Origin: CAYIRQ01 sp964365905 | GTDB lineage: Bacteria; Patescibacteriota; Gracilibacteria; Peribacterales; Peribacteraceae | DNA length: 27,886 nucleotides | Reading direction: 5' to 3' | Assembly: GCA_964365905.1 (NCBI GenBank) | Contig: CAYIRQ010000002.1 | Location: 1-27,886 of the forward strand | In this document: positions 8,001-14,713 of the stretch, one piece after another | Layout of the letters: each line of letters starts with the position of its first letter | Numbering within the stretch: the first letter of the stretch is position 1 | Translations under genes and position numbers: made by a program | Notes under the pieces: model-generated | Told to the model about the DNA's origin: nothing | What the model saw: the letters and a program-made list of their open reading frames with translations, nothing else | Database searches by the model: none

Positions 8001-10672
8001 TGCGGAAGCTCGTTATGAGCGCAGAGCTCACACATGCTCTCCATCACATCCTCTCGGAATTCTATCCCACATTCTTCGCGGAACTCTACGACGATCTCGC
8101 AAAAAATCTCCCGCGTGATCTCCAAGGAACATTGACCGCACTCGCTGAAAAGTGGGTACCAAGGACGAAAAACATGACCGATATAGATTGGAAAACGGAA
8201 GTCGCAGACGAATGTATGGAGAAACGTTTGATGTACCGGAAATTCCGTGCAGCTGCAAGCACACTCTCACGTGAAGATCTCCCGCTCTCTCCGGAGGAAT
8301 TCGCTTTCTTTGAGGCTCTCGAGAAACGCAGTATCAACCCACTCGTCCTTCATGCAGGGCATCTCTCCATGCGCCCCAAGCATCGTGAGTTCGCACGTAT
8401 GAGTAATGGCGACGACGACATGGGGTGGGACGACTTCGCTCCCTCCACTCTTGACGTCGGCGCGGACCAGGGACCTACGGGCGTGCGAGAGGTGTCGAGG
8501 GGGAGAAGCAGAAACACAAGGGAAACATCACCAGGCAATGAGGATGATGAAAATGAAAACGGCAGCTTCAAGGGATCTGACATCCCAGAGAATTTCGACA
8601 GTGCGCGCAAATCGCTCATCAAGGCGAAAGCGTTCCTTGAGAGCAATCCCGACCATGGGCCAGATTCCTCTGATAACCGAGCATATATCCAAGAATTGGA
8701 AAAAGAGTACGAGACGCTCCAGAACACATTCTCAGATATACCGAATGCAGAAGCAGATGAGAATCTGCAGCGAAGAATACGAGAGCTTAAGAACAACCTT
8801 GAGGCTGTTGCAGATATCATTGTCAAAGAAGACCAGAGACGCGAGGATCTCCGGGATGTTCCTCCTAAAACGCGTGGACTTCGCGCGCTCTGGCAGGATG
8901 TCCGGTGGCTCAGCGTGCACGACGTTGTCCGCATCTTCAAAGATATCGGGGAAGATATCAAACGACAGCACAATCGCAGACAGGAAGGCAAAATCGGCGT
9001 TGTCGGAGAGGCGATTACCTCGTGGATTCCTCAGTGGATCCCTTATATCGGGAACCTCCACCATGATTTTCATGAAAGGCAGCAGAAAGCGGAGCTCGAT
9101 GAAGTTGAGCACTTTAAGAAAGGGCTCGCAAACATTGATGCTTACGAAATTCAATTCATGACCCACCACACGCAAAACAAAGATCACCTCAAGGCATGTA
9201 TTGAAACACTCGTGGAGCGTGGACGCATGAACTGGAATGACACGGAAATGTGGGACACCTTCAATGCCCTCTCGCGTTTCAAGATGCCGATCAAAGATTG
9301 TCAGCGAAACGAAAATCTCAAGGAAGCGTGGCTGCGGAAAGTAATTTCGGATATTTGGAGCCAGAAAGATAACTACCGCAACTGGAATCGGAAAAATGAC
9401 GAAACCTTCACAGCAAAGATGAAAGAGTACGAACCGGAGGCAGATCGTTTGAGCAACCTCAAGGGAGGACTTGCGGGGGAACTCGAAAAACAACTGCGAA
9501 CATTCGTTGAGCTCAAAAAGTATATGGCCGACACTGGCAAGCACGTTCCCCTCGATGAAACGATCCGCAGAGATCTCTACATGGAGGTCATTGACTATGC
9601 GATCACGCGTGGAAAGATGACCATGGAGGACAAGTTTTTTTACCTCGTTCAGGGCATCGCAGAGGGACTCATTTCCGCCAACCGACTCCGCATTATGGCT
9701 GGCCAACATCTCAATATCTTCCCCTTTATTGATTACTTCTATGGGCGGAACAATACGATACCGGAAATCCAAGCACTCGCAGAAAGATTGCGCGAAACGG
9801 ATGATATTAAGAATCCAAGACGCTTCAAACCAGGCCTTAAAACGACGCTCTGGCTGGAGCTTGAGGTCGCACGCGAGGATTCTGTGAAGAAACGTCTCAG
9901 TAAGGGCATGAGCAAGCGTGGAAGCGAGACAGATCACGACGACATGGGCTTCTTCATGCCACGCCTGGACTACAAGACCATTCACCAACTCACGACCCCG
10001 CAAGGCGGAGGGCGTCCGCAAATATCTCCGGAGGGGTGGGAGAACTCCTACACAGGTTACAACTCCTATTTCAAGTATCTTGCAACACTCGTGAGACTCG
10101 AGAAGGAAAATATCAAAGGAGCAAAATTTACCTCTGTCGATGCCCAGCAGATCATGCAGTCTATCGCAGGATTCGTCCGAATGGACAGTATCATGACGGC
10201 ACGTTCCAACTTCGGGGACGCCCGGCGATCGGGACTAGCCTGGGGAAGAATGAAAACCAATTATTCAGTCGTGAGTGATGGGACAAAAACCGTCTATGAG
10301 GAGCAGCAGATTCTCGGACACGAAAGAACTGGATTTGTGTCAGCAATTCTTCGGGCATACGACTACCCGGAGAAAGACATTGCCGACCTTCTCTACTCCA
10401 CAGAACGAGACGGACTGTACCATTCCACGAAGGCGGCGCGTGCCGAGGAGCTCTCCAATAAGCTAGAAAATGCACTCATCAAACTTCTCCGTGAAAAAGG
10501 CAACGAACCCATGAAACGTGTACTTCTGGAGTATGTGGAAAAGTTCTCTGCACAAGGTGGCAGCAGCAAGGACGAAACGTACAACTACCAAAAGATCAAA
10601 AAAATCAAGCAAGAGGAAGCCGTGAAGAAAGAAGCCGCCCACGCTCCAGCCTCTTCTCCTTCGAGACATTGA
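5078..10672 (+). CDS. giant (1,864-residue) cytoplasmic coiled-coil protein with degenerate metallopeptidase-like motif
   Basis: By far the largest gene here, and I do not recognise a family. It has no signal peptide and no clear membrane helix, and is rich in Glu, Arg and Lys. Residues 1-660 are mostly helical. About 680-860 is strong coiled coil (repeated LREEYEQRLREIEAEE-like stretches). Around 955-1080 there is a block reading VLNAERVRNPEMRKLV, then AELTHALHH (982-990), then WKTEVADECMEKR. This has the layout of a gluzincin metallopeptidase (HExxH plus a downstream Glu), but the first histidine is Ala982, so activity is doubtful. A disordered acidic linker (about 1120-1180) separates it from a second helical half that contains PYIGNLHHDFHERQQKAELDE. 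The C-terminus is Lys/Ala-rich. It starts one base after the upstream gene's stop and runs into the VirB2-like genes, so a role in that machinery is likely by context. Confidence 0.75.
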   Translation: MTSLRHEHFASSEDSFLGEQRFVWKKIKKFIATSVGDMNREEEESDLTPEEKALGIAKENKGTEIAVDDLLWNAQAAKDDGALETHFTDKKIRDQILLTLKGKEGIWQLQKMLDGAIPGSPEDVLRKIETMIRKDEKPEDDAALRKVMEETRRDVAELPEGKQQSRWALFLETIRKFNKPVYTRLADFLTHPLIKTKHAWSIERSFEEFQRPERRLALMKELSGPDVRTTLVRERSHPLTERRRALDDLFSFLTHAYPLLSGEERAAFYDTYSRVSACVAILDDEAHRASQGKEAREGETAETYQKKQERLGGFLREDAEIRRERKESIWMGSREGRESLLTRLKREDDVVFQYLRRGLETGGWISELHLSRGEEYLCTRITLEEMYLLYDEIASGRLSPQEPESLLHHVRSTFLDVIRRKSHGVSLRQKAAQGVIEGSNPLFEAQSLERVIQGKLANKQKPTSSEVNEFLLLVAWVEGSGIHYELPKEERASLQLLAERGVAEFEQEAELRREALTPVAESKNVRHFVRDFAEEAVKNKTRGELAGELIHRLTIARDPLEEKELVTNILATGDPNALIPALCAIQEEQRIFLDPERRKRHPYSEASILHEAAESAYIAKLIAIREKYGWDTKIAERLKDKLDREYEAGNEQRTMILTSELSRWETLVLRALETELRLRARELREEYEQRLREIEAEENFRNVQNLDENTFSEERRKNLDILHRLEAVILTPGESLPDSARDVLNELAELQKEIADPLQAVRERIQELEENRAEAKVLRKAVQGKVSSETDAMLAEYEKKDAPIESPAAMKGIEYFSKHPELLPLAERSYKEIEKHRKEIGNTLEEIKTLEGKRKKVFENLQRILRNYPDECGFGIQIEREEMEVAGLLSIAKADSKETPWKLAEAAWIIARIEQATGTLQRLYETEPEILPADRFDALAQEHHFSPGARAAFIPEPHGSEHIVLNAERVRNPEMRKLVMSAELTHALHHILSEFYPTFFAELYDDLAKNLPRDLQGTLTALAEKWVPRTKNMTDIDWKTEVADECMEKRLMYRKFRAAASTLSREDLPLSPEEFAFFEALEKRSINPLVLHAGHLSMRPKHREFARMSNGDDDMGWDDFAPSTLDVGADQGPTGVREVSRGRSRNTRETSPGNEDDENENGSFKGSDIPENFDSARKSLIKAKAFLESNPDHGPDSSDNRAYIQELEKEYETLQNTFSDIPNAEADENLQRRIRELKNNLEAVADIIVKEDQRREDLRDVPPKTRGLRALWQDVRWLSVHDVVRIFKDIGEDIKRQHNRRQEGKIGVVGEAITSWIPQWIPYIGNLHHDFHERQQKAELDEVEHFKKGLANIDAYEIQFMTHHTQNKDHLKACIETLVERGRMNWNDTEMWDTFNALSRFKMPIKDCQRNENLKEAWLRKVISDIWSQKDNYRNWNRKNDETFTAKMKEYEPEADRLSNLKGGLAGELEKQLRTFVELKKYMADTGKHVPLDETIRRDLYMEVIDYAITRGKMTMEDKFFYLVQGIAEGLISANRLRIMAGQHLNIFPFIDYFYGRNNTIPEIQALAERLRETDDIKNPRRFKPGLKTTLWLELEVAREDSVKKRLSKGMSKRGSETDHDDMGFFMPRLDYKTIHQLTTPQGGGRPQISPEGWENSYTGYNSYFKYLATLVRLEKENIKGAKFTSVDAQQIMQSIAGFVRMDSIMTARSNFGDARRSGLAWGRMKTNYSVVSDGTKTVYEEQQILGHERTGFVSAILRAYDYPEKDIADLLYSTERDGLYHSTKAARAEELSNKLENALIKLLREKGNEPMKRVLLEYVEKFSAQGGSSKDETYNYQKIKKIKQEEAVKKEAAHAPASSPSRH
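6709..6738. repeat. perfect 30-bp palindrome inside the giant gene
   Basis: The half-site GTTAGCCGGTGAATT is followed directly by its exact reverse complement. In frame it codes LAGELIHRL (residues 545-553). It uses TTA, TTA and CTA for leucine, whereas the surrounding gene mostly uses CTC, CTT and CTG. Perfect palindromes of 30 bp are not expected by chance in a coding region. Confidence 0.85.
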
Positions 10673-10757
10673 TATGAGGAATCCCTTACACAAAATTCGG
10701 CCATCCATTCTCCAAGCTCTGCGCTATATCATGACAAGGAGCGACGTGCTTCGACAC

Positions 10758-10846
10758 GCCCAGCCCCTCGTGTCATCCCGAGTAGCACGAGCCTCTCGGA
10801 GAGACGAAGTGCGTATCGAGGGACGGGCTGGGCTGCTCAGCATGAC
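10758..10846. repeat. interspersed palindromic repeat (GTCATCCCGAG...CTCAGCATGAC type)
   Basis: The outer arms GCCCAGCCC (10758-10766) and GGGCTGGGC (10825-10833) enclose GTGTCATCCCGAG...CTCTCGGAGAGACGAAG. The element ends GCTGCTCAGCATGAC. Related ends occur at 18489-18567 and 24518-24552. The ATG inside its last bases is the likely start of the first pilin-like gene. Confidence 0.7.
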
Positions 10847-11294
10847 GTATACAACCTTCCACTGGAGCAGTTCCCTCCTCGCCTTCCTCTACCTCTCCCT
10901 CCCCGCCATCGCGCTCGCCGCAGGCGGCGGAGGGGGCAGCAGCGCAGGAAGCGCGACGGCGAAGCCCATCAAACTCCTCGAGCCACTCCCCGGCGGTCTC
11001 ACGGAAATTTCCCCCGCGTGCGCGGGCAATCCCTTCTCACTCCTCAACACCTACCTGAATCCCGTGATGACGTGGGGGATCGGAGTCGCTGCAGGGATCA
11101 GCGTGCTCATGGTCATCATCGGAGGATTTCAGATTATCCTCAGTGGCGGGGATCAGAGCGCGATTCAGAATGGCAAGGACCGCATTAAATCCGCACTCTT
11201 CGGACTTCTGCTCCTTGTCCTCTCGGGAACATTTCTGAGTCTCCTCAATGCATATTTCTTCAAATTGAACCCGGGCGCCCCTTCCGCATGCTGA
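10842..11294 (+). CDS. VirB2/TrbC-like pilin-type protein 1
   Basis: A 150-residue protein with a signal peptide (SSLLAFLYLSLPAIALA, cleaved near residue 26), a Gly/Ser-rich spacer and then two hydrophobic helices (about 78-98 and 113-138) joined by a short polar loop SGGDQSAIQNGKDRIKSA. This is the layout of VirB2/TrbC pilins and of the pilin-like genes common in CPR genomes. The loop pattern GG-x3-ILSGGD...GKDRIKSALFGLLLL is shared with the next two genes. An in-frame ATG at 10674 would add 56 residues, but those are coded mostly by a repeat element, so the signal-peptide ATG is preferred. It probably forms a pilus subunit or a membrane channel part; direct evidence is absent. Confidence 0.72.
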   Translation: MTYTTFHWSSSLLAFLYLSLPAIALAAGGGGGSSAGSATAKPIKLLEPLPGGLTEISPACAGNPFSLLNTYLNPVMTWGIGVAAGISVLMVIIGGFQIILSGGDQSAIQNGKDRIKSALFGLLLLVLSGTFLSLLNAYFFKLNPGAPSAC

Positions 11295-11977
11295 ACATGA
11301 AACACAATCCTACATCACCTATCGGCAGTACGAAGAGAGCACATCGTGTCCATGACAGGCTCACCATGACGCAATTCTTTCTTGTCCTCTCTGCCCTCTT
11401 TGCCTTCTTTACCATCTCGCCAACTGCCCTCGCCCAAGCCGCTCTTCCCCTTCCAAACTGCGGCAATCTTCCCGGATGCGGGCAGGGCGTCGCGAACGTC
11501 GCGACGCAGTTTGCGATTCCGATCGTCGCGACATTCCTCCTGAATCTCACGGCGGCTCTCAGCCTCCTCTTCGTCATGATCGGCGGCGGTCGTTTCCTCC
11601 TCGCCTTCGGACGGGATGAAGAATATGGGAAAGCGAAAAAAACGATCCTCTGGGCGCTCGGAGGCATCATCATCGCGCTCACATCGCACCAGCTCGTAAC
11701 GGCAATCATCTCGGAAGTCTACATCCCCTCTTCACCCATCTTCGTAACTGCAGGACCGATCCTCGGACTTCTCCAGACCGTTGTACGCATTCTGCTGACC
11801 TTGCTCAACGTGACCTTCCTCCTCGTGATCGTGATCGGCGGCATGCGAATGGTCTACGCGCGCGGGAAGGAGGAGGAAGTGACGAAAGGGAAAGACATGC
11901 TTGCCTACGCCGGCGTCGGCATCGTCATCATCAATGTCGCCCCCATCGTCGTGAAAGCCGTTCTCCGCTTCTGGTAA
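11288..11977 (+). CDS. VirB2/TrbC-like protein 2 with tandemly duplicated two-helix module
   Basis: A 229-residue protein that overlaps the previous gene by seven bases. Starts at 11297 or 11366 (giving MTQFFLVLSALFAFF... directly as the signal peptide) are also possible. After the signal (ending about residue 50, ALAQ) and a short segment with CGNLPGC come two copies of the two-helix module. Copy A (about 80-142) contains MIGGGRFLLAFGRDEEYGKA. Copy B (about 165-226) contains VIGGMRMVYARGKEEEVTKG. Both place GG, then about 8 residues, then a charged loop ending in GK/GKA before the second helix. Four membrane helices result. Single-module proteins lie on both sides, so this looks like an internal duplication and fusion. 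It is part of the probable secretion or pilus locus. Confidence 0.75.
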   Translation: MLNMKHNPTSPIGSTKRAHRVHDRLTMTQFFLVLSALFAFFTISPTALAQAALPLPNCGNLPGCGQGVANVATQFAIPIVATFLLNLTAALSLLFVMIGGGRFLLAFGRDEEYGKAKKTILWALGGIIIALTSHQLVTAIISEVYIPSSPIFVTAGPILGLLQTVVRILLTLLNVTFLLVIVIGGMRMVYARGKEEEVTKGKDMLAYAGVGIVIINVAPIVVKAVLRFW

Positions 11978-11982
11978 ATCGC

Positions 11983-12384
11983 ATGCTCACGTTCCTGTTC
12001 CTCATCGGCATGTTCCTTACGGAGAAAGCGCGCGCCATGGGTCTCTCGGACATCGGCATGGGGGACACCTTCTCCGCATCATTCAAAGGCATGTGGGATG
12101 ACGTTTGCACCATCCTTCCGTATTGCAAGAAAGGGGACATGGGCGTCGCGATTGTCACGGGAATCATCATCAATACAGTCCTCTGGCTGATCGGGTCCGC
12201 CGCCGTCCTCATCATTCTCTACGCCGCCGCGCGGATCGTCGCATCCGGCGGCAATGATGAGATGCTCTCGAAGGGGAAGAAGATGATCTTCTATGCCGTG
12301 CTCGGTCTGCTCTTTGCGGTTCTCACGAGCGCGATTGTGAACTTTGTGTTCGCCTTTGTCGCGGGGATTGCATCGGCGACATAA
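11983..12384 (+). CDS. VirB2/TrbC-like pilin-type protein 3
   Basis: A 133-residue protein, five bases after the previous stop. The N-terminus MLTFLFLIGMFLTEKARA is a short signal peptide ending at an ARA cleavage site. A small exported segment with two cysteines (DDVCTILPYCKKG) precedes two hydrophobic helices (about 54-86 and 102-128) joined by IVASGGNDEMLSKGKKMIFYA. This is the same loop form (SGGxxE...GKxxI) as in proteins 1 and 2. It has no ribosome site of note and probably depends on coupled translation. It is the last gene of the block; downstream is a low-complexity repeat, not a clear terminator. Confidence 0.72.
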   Translation: MLTFLFLIGMFLTEKARAMGLSDIGMGDTFSASFKGMWDDVCTILPYCKKGDMGVAIVTGIIINTVLWLIGSAAVLIILYAAARIVASGGNDEMLSKGKKMIFYAVLGLLFAVLTSAIVNFVFAFVAGIASAT

Positions 12385-12393
12385 GCGAGATAT

Positions 12394-12445
12394 CAGGTGT
12401 CAGGTGTCAGGAATTTTGAAACCTGAAAGCTGGAACCTGAAACCT
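12394..12445. repeat. low-complexity CAGGTGT / AACCTGAAA word repeat
   Basis: CAGGTGTCAGGTGTCAGG is followed by two copies of AACCTGAAA separated by GCTGG. CCTGA and TCAGG are complementary, so the two halves can pair loosely. It is intergenic, after the pilin-like genes. Confidence 0.5.
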
Positions 12446-12460
12446 TTCTTGACGCTTTTC

Positions 12461-12489
12461 TTGAACCACCTCAAACGTCCCTGTACGGT
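12461..12489 (+). promoter_or_regulatory. candidate promoter of the aspartate decarboxylase-like gene
   Basis: TTGAAC, 17 bases, then TACGGT. The -10 ends six bases before the ATG, so the transcript would begin at or next to the start codon. The -10 match is only fair. Confidence 0.4.
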
Positions 12490-12495
12490 ACTCTC

Positions 12496-14028
12496 ATGCA
12501 ATTCTCCGTCGAAAAGGACGAACCCTTTGTGATCTTCCAGATCCTGCGGGAGATCGCGCGGGGGAAGCACGGGGATGGCGGCACGATTGACCTCTCCCGG
12601 GGGGACCCCGGCTACGGCTTCACGCCCTCCGTGCGCGGGAGACTCTTTGCGAGTTTCGTCCTTTTCCTCGACACCGTTCTCAATGTCACGCCGGAGAACC
12701 GGTTTCCACGGTACACTGAAAGCGATGAACAGTTCATCGCGGCGCTGATCGAGCGGGCGACGAGGGAAACGTATGCAAAAGAACGGGCGGAAGAACTGCT
12801 CTCGATGTTGCGGAAATTTCTCGATGCGGCAAAGCAGGCGGCGCGGGAGGAGGGGAAAGACTGGACCGATTTCGAGGTCTACCGGGCGCTCTTCGGGTAC
12901 TGCGCGATGAGCGGCGGGTCGTATCTCCTGCCCGAAGGTCAGGAGCTTACGCGCGTCATCCTCGCAGCCTGGCATCGCAAGGAACAGGGCGTGGACATCC
13001 ACAGCTCCGACATCATCCTCACAAACGGCGCGAGCGCCGCGATCGGCTCCCTCTTCAAAGCGCTCGGCGAAGAAGGCTGCGGCTACCTTACAGCCAATGA
13101 CACGGTCGCCATCGCCTCGCCGGTCTACGCTCCGTACAACAGCATTCTTCGGGAGCGCAACCTCCGCGTTCTTCCCTTCTCCATCCATCCTCTCACGGGG
13201 AAGATGGACATTTCGCGGCTTCGGAAAGCGGCCGTTCGAGGCCCTGAACGGGCAAACGACGCCACCGGCAAACCCCCGAAGGCGCTCTTTCTGATTGCCC
13301 CCAATAATCCAACGGGATTCTCGCTCCCGGACCGTGAGCTCGAGCAACTCGCGGAGATCGCCCGCGAGAAGAATATGCTCGTGATCACCGACGAAGTGTA
13401 TCGCTCATTTTTCCCGGGGAAGAACGGCATGCTCGCGCTTGCGCCCGAGCGGACGATCTGCATTTCGGCGCGGTCAAAAATTGAGCGCGCGACGGGACTC
13501 CGACTGGGAGAAATGCTCATTCTCCCGGAGGGAAGAAAGACGATTGCCGCGATGCTCAAACTCAAAGACGACGAGGCCCTCCGCCGCCTCATCATCTTCG
13601 CGAAAGCTCCGGGGAGAGTCGGAGGGCAATTTCACCACACCACCTTCGTCCCGGGCCCGTCGCAGCTTCTCGGCATGGCGCATACGGCGCTCGGCGACGA
13701 GGAACGCGCGGCGTACCTCCGGGGACTCATGGAGAATCGTGGCGTCTTTTCATCCGAACTCGGTCTCACGCATCAGGGCAACCTCTACTACGTGATCTTC
13801 GATCTCAATGCGCTGCCGAACGCGCGCACGAAGGACCTCCCCATCGAGGAAAAGTTGCTCCGGCTCGCGGAAGCGGGCGTCGTCTATCTGCCCGCCTGCC
13901 GCTTCTTCGCGGAGGAAGAGCGCTCCGGGCCGGGCATCATAAGCTCCGTCCGCGCCTCGATCGTGAATACGACGCCGGAACGGCTGCGGGAAGCGGCACG
14001 GAGGACGAAGGAAGTACTTTGTTCTTAA
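12496..14028 (+). CDS. PLP-dependent aminotransferase, aspartate 4-decarboxylase type
   Basis: A fold-type I PLP enzyme of 510 residues. That is about 100 longer than ordinary aspartate aminotransferases and close to the bifunctional aspartate aminotransferase/aspartate 4-decarboxylase family, whose N-terminal arrangement (SRGDPGYGFTPSVRGRLFASFVLF, residues 34-57) it resembles. Motifs are NNPTG (270-274), ITDEVY (297-302, Asp299 to the PLP nitrogen), SARSKIERATGLRLG (324-338, with Lys328 as the Schiff-base lysine; compare SFSKYFGATGWRLG in the decarboxylase family) and SSVRASIVN near the end, which carries the substrate-carboxylate arginine. It could transaminate aspartate, release alanine from it, or both; the sequence does not decide. 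A possible inserted palindromic segment lies at residues 246-253. It stands alone, with a double hairpin after it. Confidence 0.8.
   Translation: MQFSVEKDEPFVIFQILREIARGKHGDGGTIDLSRGDPGYGFTPSVRGRLFASFVLFLDTVLNVTPENRFPRYTESDEQFIAALIERATRETYAKERAEELLSMLRKFLDAAKQAAREEGKDWTDFEVYRALFGYCAMSGGSYLLPEGQELTRVILAAWHRKEQGVDIHSSDIILTNGASAAIGSLFKALGEEGCGYLTANDTVAIASPVYAPYNSILRERNLRVLPFSIHPLTGKMDISRLRKAAVRGPERANDATGKPPKALFLIAPNNPTGFSLPDRELEQLAEIAREKNMLVITDEVYRSFFPGKNGMLALAPERTICISARSKIERATGLRLGEMLILPEGRKTIAAMLKLKDDEALRRLIIFAKAPGRVGGQFHHTTFVPGPSQLLGMAHTALGDEERAAYLRGLMENRGVFSSELGLTHQGNLYYVIFDLNALPNARTKDLPIEEKLLRLAEAGVVYLPACRFFAEEERSGPGIISSVRASIVNTTPERLREAARRTKEVLCS
13231..13253. repeat. candidate palindromic insert in the aspartate decarboxylase-like gene
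   Basis: GCCGTTC and GAACGGGC pair (one bulged base) around GAGGCCCT. It codes part of a polar loop just before the strand leading to NNPTG, a position that tolerates insertion. The evidence is weaker than for the FemX-like gene and pyrH. Confidence 0.35.
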
Positions 14029-14030
14029 TC

Positions 14031-14098
14031 CCCTCTCCCCGCGGGAGAGGGTGAGGGTGAGGGGCCCCTCACTCTGCCTCTCTCCCTATGGGAGAGAG
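14031..14098. terminator. double hairpin (CCCTCTCCC/GGGAGAGGG repeat) between convergent genes
   Basis: The first stem is CCCTCTCCC with GGGAGAGGG and a 3-base loop. The second is CTCTCTCCC with GGGAGAGAG and loop TAT. Between them is GTGAGGGTGAGGGG followed by CCCCTCAC, which also pairs. Related copies occur near 22447-22480, 22528-22552 and 24031-24078. It probably ends transcription from both sides, though it lacks a clear T run. Confidence 0.55.
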
Positions 14099-14126
14099 AA
14101 CGTCAGATGGTTTTCCTCCTGCGAAC

Positions 14127-14684
14127 CTAGATCGTCATAATCTCCGTCTCCTTCTTCTTCGCAAGTTCCTCGATATCCTTATTCGCTTTCTCGATCATTT
14201 CCTGAATCTGCTTCTCGATGCGGAAGTGTTCGTCCTCGGATCGTGTTTTGTCTTTTTTCGCATTCGTGTGCACTTCCTGGCGGAGCTGGCGGACGGAAAT
14301 GCGGGCTTCTTCCGCAAGCTTTTGCACGAGCTTCACAAGCTGCTTGCGGCGCTCCTCGGTCATCGGAGGAAGCGTGATGCGGAGCACCACACCATCATTC
14401 ACGGGATTCGTCCCGAGTTCGGCTTGCTGCAACGCCTTTTCGATGTCCCCGAGGATGCCCCGATCCCATGGCTGCACGACGATGGTTTTCGCATCGAGCA
14501 CGGAAATGCCGGCCACGGCTTTGATGGGCTGCGATTGGCCGTACGCAATCACGGAGACGCTTTCAACAAGGGTCGCGGATGCGCGCCCGGTCTGGAGACG
14601 CGAGAATTCGGCTTTGAGGTGATCGATGGTGTGTTTGATACCGGCAGAAAGCGTTGCAAGAGTGGGATCCATAGATATATGCAT
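14127..14684 (-). CDS. frr: ribosome recycling factor
   Basis: RRF splits the ribosome after termination, together with EF-G. From the chosen ATG the protein is 185 residues, the usual length. Typical features are LQTGRASATLVESVSVIAYG (family: xRTGRAxPxLLdxIxVxYYG), the strand pair AVAGISVLDAKTIVVQPWD, DIEKALQQAELGTNPVNDGVVLRITLPPMTEERRKQLVKLVQKLAEEARISVRQLRQE, and the long C-terminal helix ending ELAKKKETEIMTI. Neighbouring ATGs at 14687 and 14672 are possible starts. It is 29 bases after pyrH, the classic pyrH-frr order. No Shine-Dalgarno site is apparent. Confidence 0.96.
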   Translation of the reverse strand: MHISMDPTLATLSAGIKHTIDHLKAEFSRLQTGRASATLVESVSVIAYGQSQPIKAVAGISVLDAKTIVVQPWDRGILGDIEKALQQAELGTNPVNDGVVLRITLPPMTEERRKQLVKLVQKLAEEARISVRQLRQEVHTNAKKDKTRSEDEHFRIEKQIQEMIEKANKDIEELAKKKETEIMTI

Positions 14685-14713
14685 CATAGCGAACTGCAGA
14701 ACAGGAGAAAAGC

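Noticed and set aside
8732..10021. 429-codon open frame opposite the giant gene
   Set aside because: Its composition looks antisense, no start context is seen, and the + strand frame is continuous for 5.6 kb.
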